Positions 41,778-50,405 of a stretch of DNA of 64,000 bases are shown here, one piece after another; the first letter of the stretch is position 1, and the number at the start of each line of letters is the position of its first letter. The position numbers and the translations under genes are program-made. Below the pieces are notes generated by a model. It was given only the letters and a program-made list of their open reading frames with translations, searched no databases and was not told the DNA's origin. Source of the stretch: Gracilaria domingensis (taxonomy: Eukaryota; Rhodophyta; Florideophyceae; Gracilariales; Gracilariaceae); the NCBI GenBank assembly GCA_022539475.1, contig VCMS01000205.1:1-64000 (forward strand), written 5' to 3'.

Positions 41778-43112
41778 TCATTGAGCGACATCTGGGTATC
41801 GAGACGCTTGTTGACGTGAGAGTGGAGCGGGTGTGGCGGCTGTGATTCTCGACGGGGTGGGATGTGGACGGTACGCCTTGAAAGCTTTGGCGTGAGTGAA
41901 ACTAGAATCTTTGGATGGGTTATATGGGTGAAAGTTTTGAGTGCGAACACGGCGATGTTCATCGCTGCTGATGAGAAGAACCATGATATTTTGGTGGTCG
42001 ATGCCATAAAGGTATCGGCAGGGTGTGCCTCGGTCGTCGCGTTTCTTCACTTTGGTGTGGTCTGTAGGGAAAAAGGCGTAGCCCAGCTGGCCAAAGGCGA
42101 AGAGACGTTTGAATGGAGAAGGTTTGTTGTGCCATGCTTCATAAGGGGTAGACCGGATTCCGTGGTGATAGATAAGATTATATTTGAATCCGGCATCCCG
42201 CACGGCGGCTTCCCAGTACCCATTGGAATGACGGCTATGTTTCAGAGCCGCTCTGGCGGCGTGGACGAGAGTTTGATTGATGCGTTCTGCCAGAGCATTT
42301 TGCTGTGGAGTGTATGGAATCGTGGGAGTGTGAAGCATACTATGCTCTCTATATGTAGTGGATATGTCGCGACTGAGATACTCTCTTGCATTGTCCGCTT
42401 TTTAGATTACGGGGTAGCGACCGGTTCGGTTGTAGATGTGGCGAAGGAGGAAGATGATTTGTTTGGGAAGGTCTTCGCGATTTTTGCCAAAGGCAACGTG
42501 TACAAATCGGGTTTTGACATCAATGAATGTGATGAAGTAACGATTGCCTTTTATAGATGCTTGTTGAAGTGGACCGAAAATGTCGGATGTGATTGCTGTT
42601 CCGGCTTCATGTTGGTGAACTGTGGCGCGGTGTGGACGATTGCGTAGTTTGGATTGCAGGCAGGAGCTGCAGGAGAGGTCAGAGCAGGAGTGCGTTATCG
42701 TTTTTGGGATCTAGAAAAGTCCACGATGAGCCATTCGTTGGATAGTTGCTGGGTGAATATGGTTGAGAACTAGGTGCCTTTGGTGGAGAGCTTGTTCATA
42801 TGGAGATGGCGGTGTTGGCGTCGGGTCGAATGAATGCTGTGCCAGCGGCACGTTCTGAGTGAAGAGACGACGTGGCTTTGTGGATTGTGGAATGGAAGTT
42901 CGTCGGAGGCGCGCGGTTGGTTGTGGGGGGGAGAGAGAGGTTTTAAGGTGTCGAATCGGGAGCATTTGAGTCGATGTTTCCGATGTAGCCCGGAGGAGTC
43001 GAGATTTAATGCGTGGGAGGTCGAGTAGATATGCACCGTTTGTCCAGGTGGCAGTGGCAATGGTTTTAAGGGTGTCCTTAGAGAGTACGTATGCACGATG
43101 TTTTGTGAAGAG
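41778..43112 (-). pseudogene. Integrase of Copia F
   Basis: Frame 41778-42338 holds the end of the integrase core (IPYTPQQNALAERINQTLVHAAR) and the Copia post-core motif (PFKRLFAFGQLGYAFF). Frame 42711-43112 holds the gag-pre-integrase region with its histidine-rich turn (HQRHLVLNHIHPATIQRMAH). The part between is decayed. It is broken, with several breaks. Confidence 0.7.
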
Positions 43113-44043
43113 TGTAGAGCAAAACGTGCTCACCCGATACACGGGGATTGTTTTCATAAACCCCTGGTAAGGATGATTCCGGGTACTCGGAAGGTATGAG
43201 TATTGGCCCACGGATGGGATACTTTTTGGCAGTATTGAGGTATGGCACCCTCAGGGGTCGGCTATGACGTGGCACAGATGAGTGCTGGTCGCGTGGACGC
43301 GTGTGTAGGAATGGGTGTGTTCACACATGTCTTGTTATGATTGTCGGATATTTTATTGGCCGCTGCCGCGAGTTGTCGCGTGCACCACGTGTATGGACCT
43401 GCTTAGGTGTGCAATAGATTATTTAATTTAGTTTAACTAATCTATCGGTTACGATATAAGAGGTGACCTCCCGGTCACCTTTTCCTTCAGTAAAGGGTAA
43501 CCGAGTTCGGCTCTGAACCAAGTTCGCCTGCGCGAAGTGTACAACTCCCTCAGGAGGGTCACCGCGTACGGTACGGATTGGATTCATCCCTCGGGATCAC
43601 TCAGGCAATACTGACCATTGTGGCCTTGCCTTTGGGCTTATTTATTCGGTGTCTTCGGACTTTCTGTTTCTTTTACTGCGCAGTTGAACTGCTTTCACCA
43701 CAATTAGTAGCGTTTCCGTCTCTGTATAGAGTTGTGCTGCGTGGGCTTAATACACATCGTCGTCTCCCGGCGCCGGGTCTGTTGCCGCTTGCCGCACGTC
43801 CCGCCGCGGGATTCTTCCTCTCTTTTACTCCTTTGGTTTCACTTCCTTTTCCCCCTTTTACCTAGGGCTTACACCGCTCTACGGTACCTCCCTCCTCAAC
43901 CATTCCGTCGCTTTTCACCGGATTCCTGGATCAGGCCCGTTCACCCATCAACCTCCGTAGGTATTTCCCGTACCACGGGCGGTCTTACACCCGCACTATT
44001 CGTCTTCGGAGAGCTCACCACCGCTGGGGGTTTTGGCTCTACA
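43113..44043 (+). repeat. Solo Gypsy LTR in Copia F (B-type superfamily)
   Basis: 931 bp, TGTAGAGC...GCTCTACA, with a perfect five-base duplication AAGAG on both sides (43108-43112, 44044-44048) and no internal region: the product of LTR-LTR recombination. TATA-like ATATAAG (43454-43460) is followed by the 8-bp stem AGGTGACC/GGTCACCT (43461-43480). The ORF 43578-43865 is LTR only. Confidence 0.85.
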
Positions 44044-44300
44044 AAGAGATTGAATCCAAAGAGTTCGGCCATAGCGCGAACGGAGATCAAATTGCTTTTA
44101 ACAGCAGGATTGATCAGAGCTGGCATCTTAATGTCGTATCCGGACTTAGTTCTGATCTGGAGATGGCCCTGCTGTGTTGTGATAAGAGGTTTGTCAGTGG
44201 CAGTGGTAGAGATGACGGGTATGGTAAGTGAAGTCTGATCGGGGACAGAATGATTGAAAATTGTGGGGTGAGCACCGGAATCGAGCAGATACTTACGCGT
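44044..44300 (-). pseudogene. Protease region of Copia F
   Basis: The minus strand shows an aspartic protease-like start (DSGAHPTIFN near 44280) and the downstream pattern MPALINPAVKSNLISVRAMAELFGF (44060-44126), where the last residues match the usual NLISV-type strand of Copia proteases. The region ends at the target duplication of the inserted solo LTR (AAGAG, 44044-44048). Confidence 0.65.
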
Positions 44301-44318
44301 GCATTCGGGCTCTATGAA

Positions 44319-46052
44319 TTACGAATCAGCTGCGGCAAGAAGAGCACGAAACGCTTCATCTGACAGTTCTGGCTCTCTTTGCGCAGCATTTGCGCGCGAG
44401 CGAGAACCACGTGGTTTGCGGGATTTGGTGTCGGCCTGAAGCTCCTCTATTTTGGTTGAAAGTTTCTGAAGCATATCCGTAACTTGAGTGTTCGGAAAAC
44501 GACTTCCGCAACCACGACCAGGATCACGACCACGGCCGCGGCCGCGGCCGCGCGGACGAGAGGAACTTGGACGAAATGGTGTATATGTTGACTCGCTGTT
44601 GATTTGGCGTTGCAAAAGACGCTCATATTCCTTCCGTTTAAGTTGGATTTCATTGATGGTTGTGGGGCGAGCATTGAGTAGCATATTGGTTGCCTGGTGG
44701 CCAAATCGTTGATCGGCGGTAAGTCCTTGGAGAATGAAGTTTACTGTGCAGGCTTCGGATTGTACTCCAGGGATGTTCGCCATAAATTGTTTCTTCAATA
44801 GCGAGATGTTCGAAAATATAGTCTGCGATGGTGCCCGAGCGAGAGATATGAAGTGCCTCGTTCATAAGCGAAAAGGCGTCAGTTTGGTTTTTGGTGGCCA
44901 ATATGTTTGTGACTTGATGCATAATTTTCCGGGAGATTGTGTGAAAACAGTGAGGTCTACAATGGGATTGACAACGTCGGATGCTATGCTTTTGGTGATC
45001 ATGCGACGAAAGCCTCAAACGGCCTTGCTGTTTTCGGGAGTGATGGGTGTAGAGCAAAACTCCTTTTGCGGGGAAAGCCGCTAATAGCGCTTCATAACCA
45101 TTAGATCCGACGGTAACACCCTCGTTTATGAGTATCGGTAGGGAGGATTGGCGCATTTTGGGAGCCTACCGGAGAAGGGTATAGTTTCCGGACACGTGTA
45201 GTGTGGCCGCCCGTGGCGGACCCCCCGTGAGTCAAGAGGGTACAGCGAGGCACACGTGGCCAATACGGGCCACGGTGCCAGCAGTGACTAGTAGCCTAGG
45301 GTAGCTTAGTACCAATATGTAGGCGACGGCGACCGCCGTCGCCCCCACTAAGTAAACCCCAACCACGGGAATCTTGGCTCTACCTAGCTCCGCTGGTGAA
45401 CGGTTCTACTCCATTGTGGAGAGTATCGCCACTACTCCGGTGTAGTTATATCCCCTTGCTCGCCAAGAAACCACTGTGCGTACGCTACGGTATTTCGTAC
45501 TGCTTTTATTGTTTGTTCTTGTGTTGGTACGCTTACGTTGTTTACCAACGGTTGTGGTGTGTTCCGCTTCGTGTACACAGGTATATTCAGCGCTGTTTTC
45601 GCTATTCACTCCTGTTCTCTGGGTTTCTAACCCGTGCACACTGCCCTACTTCCCCGTTCCTCTGTCCTTTACCCTCCGCTAATTTGGACCTTCCCATTCT
45701 GGTGGTGCACACCCCCTCATCGGGCCCACCACATTTGTGAATCCTCTTGACTCATCTCCGTCTGCAAGTCTGGTGGAGGTCGCCCGGAGTTACGCCCGGC
45801 ACGTGTGGACCTCATCAGAGAGCTCTCCCGCTGCGCCACCCTTCATAGGGAGCAAGGCTGAACAGATTGAGAGTACCGCGCACGCGGGTGGTTTTTTTGT
45901 CCTTCCGCGGAGTGTTTTTGCTCTAAATTGGGTTCGGACTTTGGCTCGAAGACTTTCTGCAAGTCATGTTCTATTGTTGTGTCTTTGAGATTTGGTATCC
46001 ATTGATGATGAATACAGAAAATGAATTCTACCATTGTTTCAGTAAAGAACAA
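44319..46052 (-). pseudogene. Gag of Copia F, interrupted by a solo LTR
   Basis: Minus-strand gag sequence lies on both sides of the solo LTR at 45048-45927. Frame 44319-44798 (159 residues) has the UBN2-like pattern FILQGLTADQRFG and LLNARPTTINEIQLKRKEYERLL, then an arginine/glycine-rich nucleic-acid-binding stretch (RPRGRGRGRGRDPGRG) and a coiled-coil-like end. Frame 45843-46052 holds the N-terminal part after the LTR (VEFIFCIHHQWIPNLKD). It is broken in a few places. Confidence 0.65.
45048..45927 (+). repeat. Second solo Gypsy LTR in Copia F
   Basis: 880 bp starting TGTAGAGCAAAAC and ending ...TTTTTGCTCTAAA. Flanks ATGGG and TTGGG agree at four of five bases, so it is older than the other solo copy. 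The post-TATA stem is GGCGACGG/CCGTCGCC (45322-45343). It is closest to the truncated LTR at 17559-18436. Confidence 0.8.
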
Positions 46053-46507
46053 TGTAGGACAATTTTCATCGGCTTCATTTTGTGGTTAGATTGCGAATGA
46101 AATAAGCATAATGCATTTGTTCGACGGAGTTATCGTACCGCTATTTGATTTTGCTAGCTAGAAACGCGCAAGAGATCTAACAAGATGTGTTAAGTGTTGC
46201 GGTAGTAGCCACGTTGATCTGTGGTAATGTGGGGAGCGATTGAATGGCAGGTGTTAGAGACGCCCATAATTGTGAGTAAAACGTTTTGTAGGTTACATTT
46301 TTAGTGCAAACTATTGGTAATTAGTGTTAAGTATATATTTTTACAGTTTTATTTACTAAAACAGTGCTATTTAACTGCGTGAGTACACTAATGTATGGGA
46401 GTGTAAAGCAGTCATTTATACACCGGATAGCATTTTGTGCGTGTAAACAGTGGCAGCTAGACTGGAGGAAATCAAACCCAGTACTCCAGGCAAACTTGGG
46501 CCCATAA

Positions 46508-46603
46508 CTTGTGATCATGAACGATGACCGCCGTCGTCGTGGGGTCGACGGCGGTTGGGAGTGATTTATTGGAGTGTGCGTGTGTGTGTACTTGTGCGTG
46601 AGG
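46508..46603 (-). repeat. Candidate short 5' LTR of Copia F
   Basis: Pair of 40051-40144, about 90 percent alike. On the minus strand it begins TGTCCTCACGCAC and ends ATCACA. TGGGCCCAAGTTTGCC, a possible primer-binding site, lies five bases further on. Confidence 0.5.
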
Positions 46604-46830
46604 ACACGCCGCACGCCCCCCGGGGTGCAGAGTCTGCAATGCAGACCAGTCCGCGCTCGCACGTGCGCGCGTGGCGCTGGGTGACGCGTCGTGCCCACGC
46701 GGCCAGCGCGGCTAACACCCCATCATTACATTGATGTGCATTCACTGTAATGTTTTGAACGAGTTTTGAACTAAAACGTTTCGTTTTATTCAAAACCTGT
46801 ATTGAGCGTTTGTATATAGCCTACTCTATT
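46604..46830. other. Short GC-rich to AT-rich spacer
   Basis: Nothing recognised apart from its position between the Copia F end and the lone pogo-type end. Confidence 0.4.
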
Positions 46831-47504
46831 TACGGCCACTGGGTGTAGTCAGCGAGACGGGAGGTGAGCGCGCACGCCGAGCAGCACGAGAGCGACGACG
46901 AAGACGGCGGACATGGCCTTGTGCCGCGGCGGCCGCCGCGACGGCGCGCGCAGCGGGGCGGACAGGCGCGACAGCACGTGCCAAACGGCAGGCCAATCGC
47001 CTGCGGGCGCGGCAGCTCCACCTCGGCGACCGGCTCGCATCGGAGCGCGCGCGCGTCGGCGCGCTGCAACGGCGCGAACTGCAGCTGCACGCGCCGCAGC
47101 GGCGCCGCCGCCGCCGCGCCGGATAGCGGGCGCGCCAGACGCATCGGCGCGGCGTGCGATACCACGAAGCGGCTCGAGTGCGGCAGGCGGCTTGCCGCGT
47201 ACACCACGAAGCGCTGCGAGCCGTGCAGCTCGCGCGGCGCGTGGGCGGGCGGCGGCCACAGAGGCAACAGCGGTAGCGGCGCCTGCAGCGGCGTGCAGAG
47301 CAGACGGACGCCGCGCTCATGCGCGCAGCGCGTGGGCGCGTCGAGCGGACACACTATGAGCGCGGACGCCGCGGACGCGGGCGCGCGCGACTCGGGCGCG
47401 TGCGCCAGACGCGGACGCCGCAGTGCAAGCAGCAGCGCGAGCAGCAGCGTGGGCAGCAGCGCGAGCAGCGCGAGCAGCGCGGCATAGCGCGCGGCGCGCG
47501 TCAT
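46830..47504 (-). CDS. Doubtful ORF in GC-rich DNA with a hydrophobic N-terminus
   Basis: A minus frame from Met 47504 gives about 224 residues. It starts MTRAARYAALLALLALLP with a 22-residue Leu/Ala segment that would span a membrane. A hydrophilic Arg/Ala/Pro-rich part follows with FVVYAASRLPHSSRFVVSH. The hydrophobic run comes from a GCGAGCAGC-type simple repeat, the region is extremely GC-rich, and long frames exist on both strands (to 257 residues at 47319-48092 plus). Its last codons lie in the pogo-type end. It may be a truncated host gene or pure composition. No family is recognised. Confidence 0.2.
   Translation of the reverse strand: MTRAARYAALLALLALLPTLLLALLLALRRPRLAHAPESRAPASAASALIVCPLDAPTRCAHERGVRLLCTPLQAPLPLLPLWPPPAHAPRELHGSQRFVVYAASRLPHSSRFVVSHAAPMRLARPLSGAAAAAPLRRVQLQFAPLQRADARALRCEPVAEVELPRPQAIGLPFGTCCRACPPRCARRRGGRRGTRPCPPSSSSLSCCSACALTSRLADYTQWP
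46831..46848. repeat. Lone pogo-type inverted-repeat end
   Basis: TACGGCCACTGGGTG followed by TA and GT. It differs by one base from the right end of the pogo-like element (17359-17377). No partner end is seen within several kilobases, so it is a footprint or a remnant cut by other insertions. Confidence 0.55.
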
Positions 47505-48450
47505 GATGTGCGCGATGGGGAAGCCATCTCCGGCGCGGAAGCGCGCGCCGGCGGCAAACGACTCGCCGACGGGGACGCGGCGCGTTGGGCGTGGAAGCGC
47601 GGCGGCCGGTGGCGGCGGCGAGCGGCCTCGAGAGCGTCGCGCGACCGCGCGCGCGGCCGCGCCGCGGCGCCATCGAGACGCTCCTTTCGGGGACGCGCCC
47701 CACGTGGCCAGCGCGCGCGGCTGTGCGGCGTGGACAGCGCGCAGCGTTGTACACGCGGCGCGCCACGGCGCGGGCGCATGGCTGGGCATGTGGGGGGCGC
47801 GGCGCCTTGCGCGCGCGCTGAATTTGCGCGGCGCGGAATTTGGCGGCGGCATCTGTCAGAGGCGCCGAATGCAAGCGCTGCGCGCGCCAATGGGCGCGCG
47901 GAAACGAGGCGCGCGCGCGTGTGCCGCGCGCGCGTGTGCCGCGCGCGCGGCGGCGCTTGCATTGGTGCCCGCCGCCGCCGCTCAACGGCCGCGCCGCGCT
48001 GTATCTTGCGCGCCGCGCTGTCGCGTCCTCCGCCGCCAACAACCAGAGCCACCGCAGGTATACACCGCCGCGGCCGTTTAATCTCTGTATAAAAAAGACT
48101 TCAAGCAGCTTGGTCGCGCTGCAACAAGTACTGCTTTCGTAATTTGCACGCTCACAAACAGTCCGCTGTCGTGTTTGGCGTACGCCTAGTTTGGCGCCGC
48201 TGCTCTTTACACCACAATCAAGTCCACGTACCTAGTCCGACGCCATTAAACAACATGAGCACAGCTGAAAAAGGCTTAAACCGCCGCAACAACCACACCG
48301 CTTTCCCCCCATCGTCGTTCTCCAGCTTACACGCCAGCGCAGATCGTCACACACCGCCTCCCCATTCTCGCGCTGTCAACCACCGATATTCGACGTCCTG
48401 CAGCTCGGCAGAATCACCGCAACCCCCTACGCCAAAATCACACCCCATCT
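47505..48450. other. Very GC-rich DNA, no supported gene
   Basis: Alternating GCGCGC-rich sequence with overlapping Ala/Arg-rich frames in five or six frames at once, which is a composition effect. It gives way near 48060 to ordinary DNA that forms the upstream region of the first secreted-protein gene. Confidence 0.5.
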
Positions 48451-48460
48451 GCCGTTGCTT

Positions 48461-48466
48461 TATAAA
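48461..48466 (+). promoter_or_regulatory. TATA box of the first secreted glycine-rich gene
   Basis: TATAAA in CTTTATAAACCCG, 119 bp upstream of the ATG at 48580. The leader is pyrimidine- and CA-rich and ends CCACCGCAATG. Confidence 0.6.
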
Positions 48467-48579
48467 CCCGCCTCTGCATTCGAAGAGCCGTCCCGTTTCT
48501 CCCCGTCCCTCACACTCACCTCTAAGCTACCTCATCCAATCGACCATCAACTCACACCACCTTCACTTCCCCCACCGCA

Positions 48580-48975
48580 ATGAAATATCTTTTCGTCCTC
48601 GCCGCCCTCCTGAGTTCCGCCCTCGCCGCCCCGGTCGCCCGCCCCTTCAGGAGTCGCGTTCCAATTCAGATTCCCCAGATCCCCCAAATCATCCCGATCA
48701 TCATCGATGAGTCGCTCGCTATAGGCGGACCGGGCGGCGACGGCGGCGACGCCGAGGCCGTCGGCGCCATCGTCATGGGCGGAATCGGAGGCGCCGGCGT
48801 CGAGGGATCCGGCCAGGTCTTCAACCAGGGTATCATCGCCGGCGGAAACGGTGTGTTTGAAGGCAACGTGGCCAACGGCGCTGCCGGTACCGTCATCGGA
48901 GGTGGAACTATCTCGGGCAGCTTTGAGAATGCTGCCATTGCCGGTAGTGGAGGGCCTGGCGGTTCCGCCTCGTAA
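48580..48975 (+). CDS. Small secreted glycine-rich protein, copy 1
   Basis: 131 residues, single exon. A classical signal peptide (MKYLFVLAALLSSALA) is followed by APVARPF, so the mature protein starts near residue 17-18. The rest has a short basic/Pro-Gln segment (VPIQIPQIPQI), a hydrophobic strand (IIPIIIDESLAIGG) and then repeated glycine-rich turns with alternating hydrophobics: GGIGGAGVEGSG, VFNQGIIAGGNGVFEGNVAN, TISGSFENAAIAG. The spacing suggests a beta-rich fold, perhaps solenoid-like. No cysteines. A paralog lies 1.0 kb downstream on the same strand (49983-50405). The function is unknown. A cell-wall or extracellular structural role is an inference. Confidence 0.8.
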   Translation: MKYLFVLAALLSSALAAPVARPFRSRVPIQIPQIPQIIPIIIDESLAIGGPGGDGGDAEAVGAIVMGGIGGAGVEGSGQVFNQGIIAGGNGVFEGNVANGAAGTVIGGGTISGSFENAAIAGSGGPGGSAS

Positions 48976-49725
48976 GTGCGCATTGCGTGCTTGTGCCTCG
49001 CTTCGGTTGTTGCCGTTTTCGTCTCTCGGGTGAGGCCTTCGTCATGCGTTCGAATTGTCATGTGCTGTAGTAGAGATGGCAAGCATCTGTGGACAAGTTT
49101 TGTCCAAGCCCGTCCGCCCAGGCTGTTTTGAGCGCTCACTCTTTGATCGCAATCCCTTTTCTCGTAGTGCTAATACCTATCAGTACATAAATGAGCCTTG
49201 CGCATAGCTCCCTACTTCTGTGCGGGTCTTGCCCGATAGGCCGCTTTCCAGTGTCTAGAAGAAATGAGGTCAGAGTGCTCTCACCTTCACACCTGCGAAG
49301 GTAATTCCTGAATATTGAGCATGATCAAAAATTCGGCAGCAGAGTGTGACAAGCACTCACATCGTATGGGCCCCCTAACTACCACGGTGAACGTGATAAT
49401 GTACGACGAAGGTACGGCTACAAGAGTACTCTCGGTGCATAAGTGTGGGCTCATTGCGACTCACTAACAAAGCGACGTCGACAGTATACACAACTTGTCG
49501 TACCGAAGTGAAACAGATATTATCTTTTTCATGTACTGTCGGTTACCAAGTTGATACCCATATCCTACGCCAACGCACAAATCTCTGTTGCGTAGCCAAC
49601 TGCGTTGATGCTCCTGGTTAAAATACACATTAAAGTGTATAAACAATACGCAGCAAACCGAAGCTGTCGCCAAATCAAACTCACAGCTTTCGAGTGCATG
49701 TTATTAATGTGTATTCCCTCTCTAC
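48976..49725. other. Intergenic region between the two secreted-protein paralogs
   Basis: No gene recognised. The first 100 bp after the stop are probably the 3' untranslated region of copy 1. The minus frames at 49464-49786 have no motifs. Confidence 0.5.
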
Positions 49726-49730
49726 ACTGT

Positions 49731-49736
49731 TTATAA
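49731..49736 (+). promoter_or_regulatory. Candidate TATA box of copy 2
   Basis: TTATAA in CTGTTTATAAGCAC, about 250 bp upstream of the ATG at 49983. The leader would be long. A weaker ACATAAG lies nearer (about 49874). Confidence 0.35.
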
Positions 49737-49982
49737 GCACTCAAGCCCTCGCAAATCTCGCCGTTAATGACGTTACCACTTTCCACCAGCAGTTTGTTTC
49801 ACATCAACGATAAAGCTTATAGCTCTGTCCAATTGACAGTCACCATCAACTACATCCAACCTCTGAACCACTACATAAGCAAGTTTTGCTTCCGAACAAA
49901 TTACTCTCCCTGCGCGCGCCTCTACGATTCAGTCAATCCCTTTTCATCTTCTGCTGTTTTTCCGGCTGTCCTTTTGACCAAG

Positions 49983-50405
49983 ATGAAGTTTGTATTTGCC
50001 CTCGCCACTCTCTTCTTTACGGCGTTTGCCGCACCTGTTGCCCGCCCTCTCTCCGGCGGCGGCGGATTCGGTGGACAACCGGTGCAGGTCCCACAGATCC
50101 CTCAGTTGTCATTCATACCGATGATTATCCTCGACCAGTCACTGTCCCTCGGCGGTCCCGGTGGTGACGGCGGAAACGCCACCGCCATCGGCGCTATGGT
50201 CACCGGAGGGATTGGAGGCGCTGGAGTCGCAGGTTCTGGTACAGTTTTCAACAGGGGAGATATCGTTGGTGGAAGCGGTGTGTTTGCTGGTAATGTTGCC
50301 AATGGCGCTGCAGGTACTGTCGTGGGACAGGGAACTATTAGTGGCACCTTTGAGAATATTGCCGTAGCCGGTGATGGTGGCCCTGGAGGTGCCGCTTCCC
50401 GTTAG
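49983..50405 (+). CDS. Small secreted glycine-rich protein, copy 2
   Basis: 140 residues. The frame is open further upstream (to 49767), but Met 49983 is chosen because it begins a signal peptide (MKFVFALATLFFTAFA) and aligns with the start of copy 1, including the following APVARPL. Mature features match copy 1: VQVPQIPQL, a hydrophobic strand FIPMIILDQSLSLGGPGGDGG, then GGIGGAGVAGSGTVFN, GSGVFAGNVANGAAGTV and TISGTFENIAVAG, ending GGPGGAASR. It differs by a Gly-rich insert (SGGGGFGGQ) after the signal. About 65 percent of aligned residues agree by eye, which points to an old tandem duplication under selection. Its function is unknown. Confidence 0.8.
   Translation: MKFVFALATLFFTAFAAPVARPLSGGGGFGGQPVQVPQIPQLSFIPMIILDQSLSLGGPGGDGGNATAIGAMVTGGIGGAGVAGSGTVFNRGDIVGGSGVFAGNVANGAAGTVVGQGTISGTFENIAVAGDGGPGGAASR

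Larger units (their letters stand above)
40051..46603 (-). mobile_element. Copia retrotransposon F, with two solo Gypsy LTRs inside, broken
   Basis: Minus-strand Ty1/Copia element. From right to left: gag, protease, integrase, RT, RNase H, the Copia order. Two B-type solo LTRs interrupt it (45048-45927 in gag, 43113-44043 after protease). Its ends are marked by a roughly 95-bp direct repeat (40051-40144 and 46508-46603), which would make unusually short LTRs. It is broken, with several breaks besides the insertions. Confidence 0.78.

Noticed and set aside
41862-42647. 261-residue plus-strand ORF
   Set aside because: It lies opposite to the Copia F integrase region, whose minus-strand motifs are clear; the plus frame is its shadow.
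46864-48092. Long plus-strand ORFs (207 and 257 residues) in the GC-rich block
   Set aside because: Five or six frames are open together there; stops are simply rare at this GC content.
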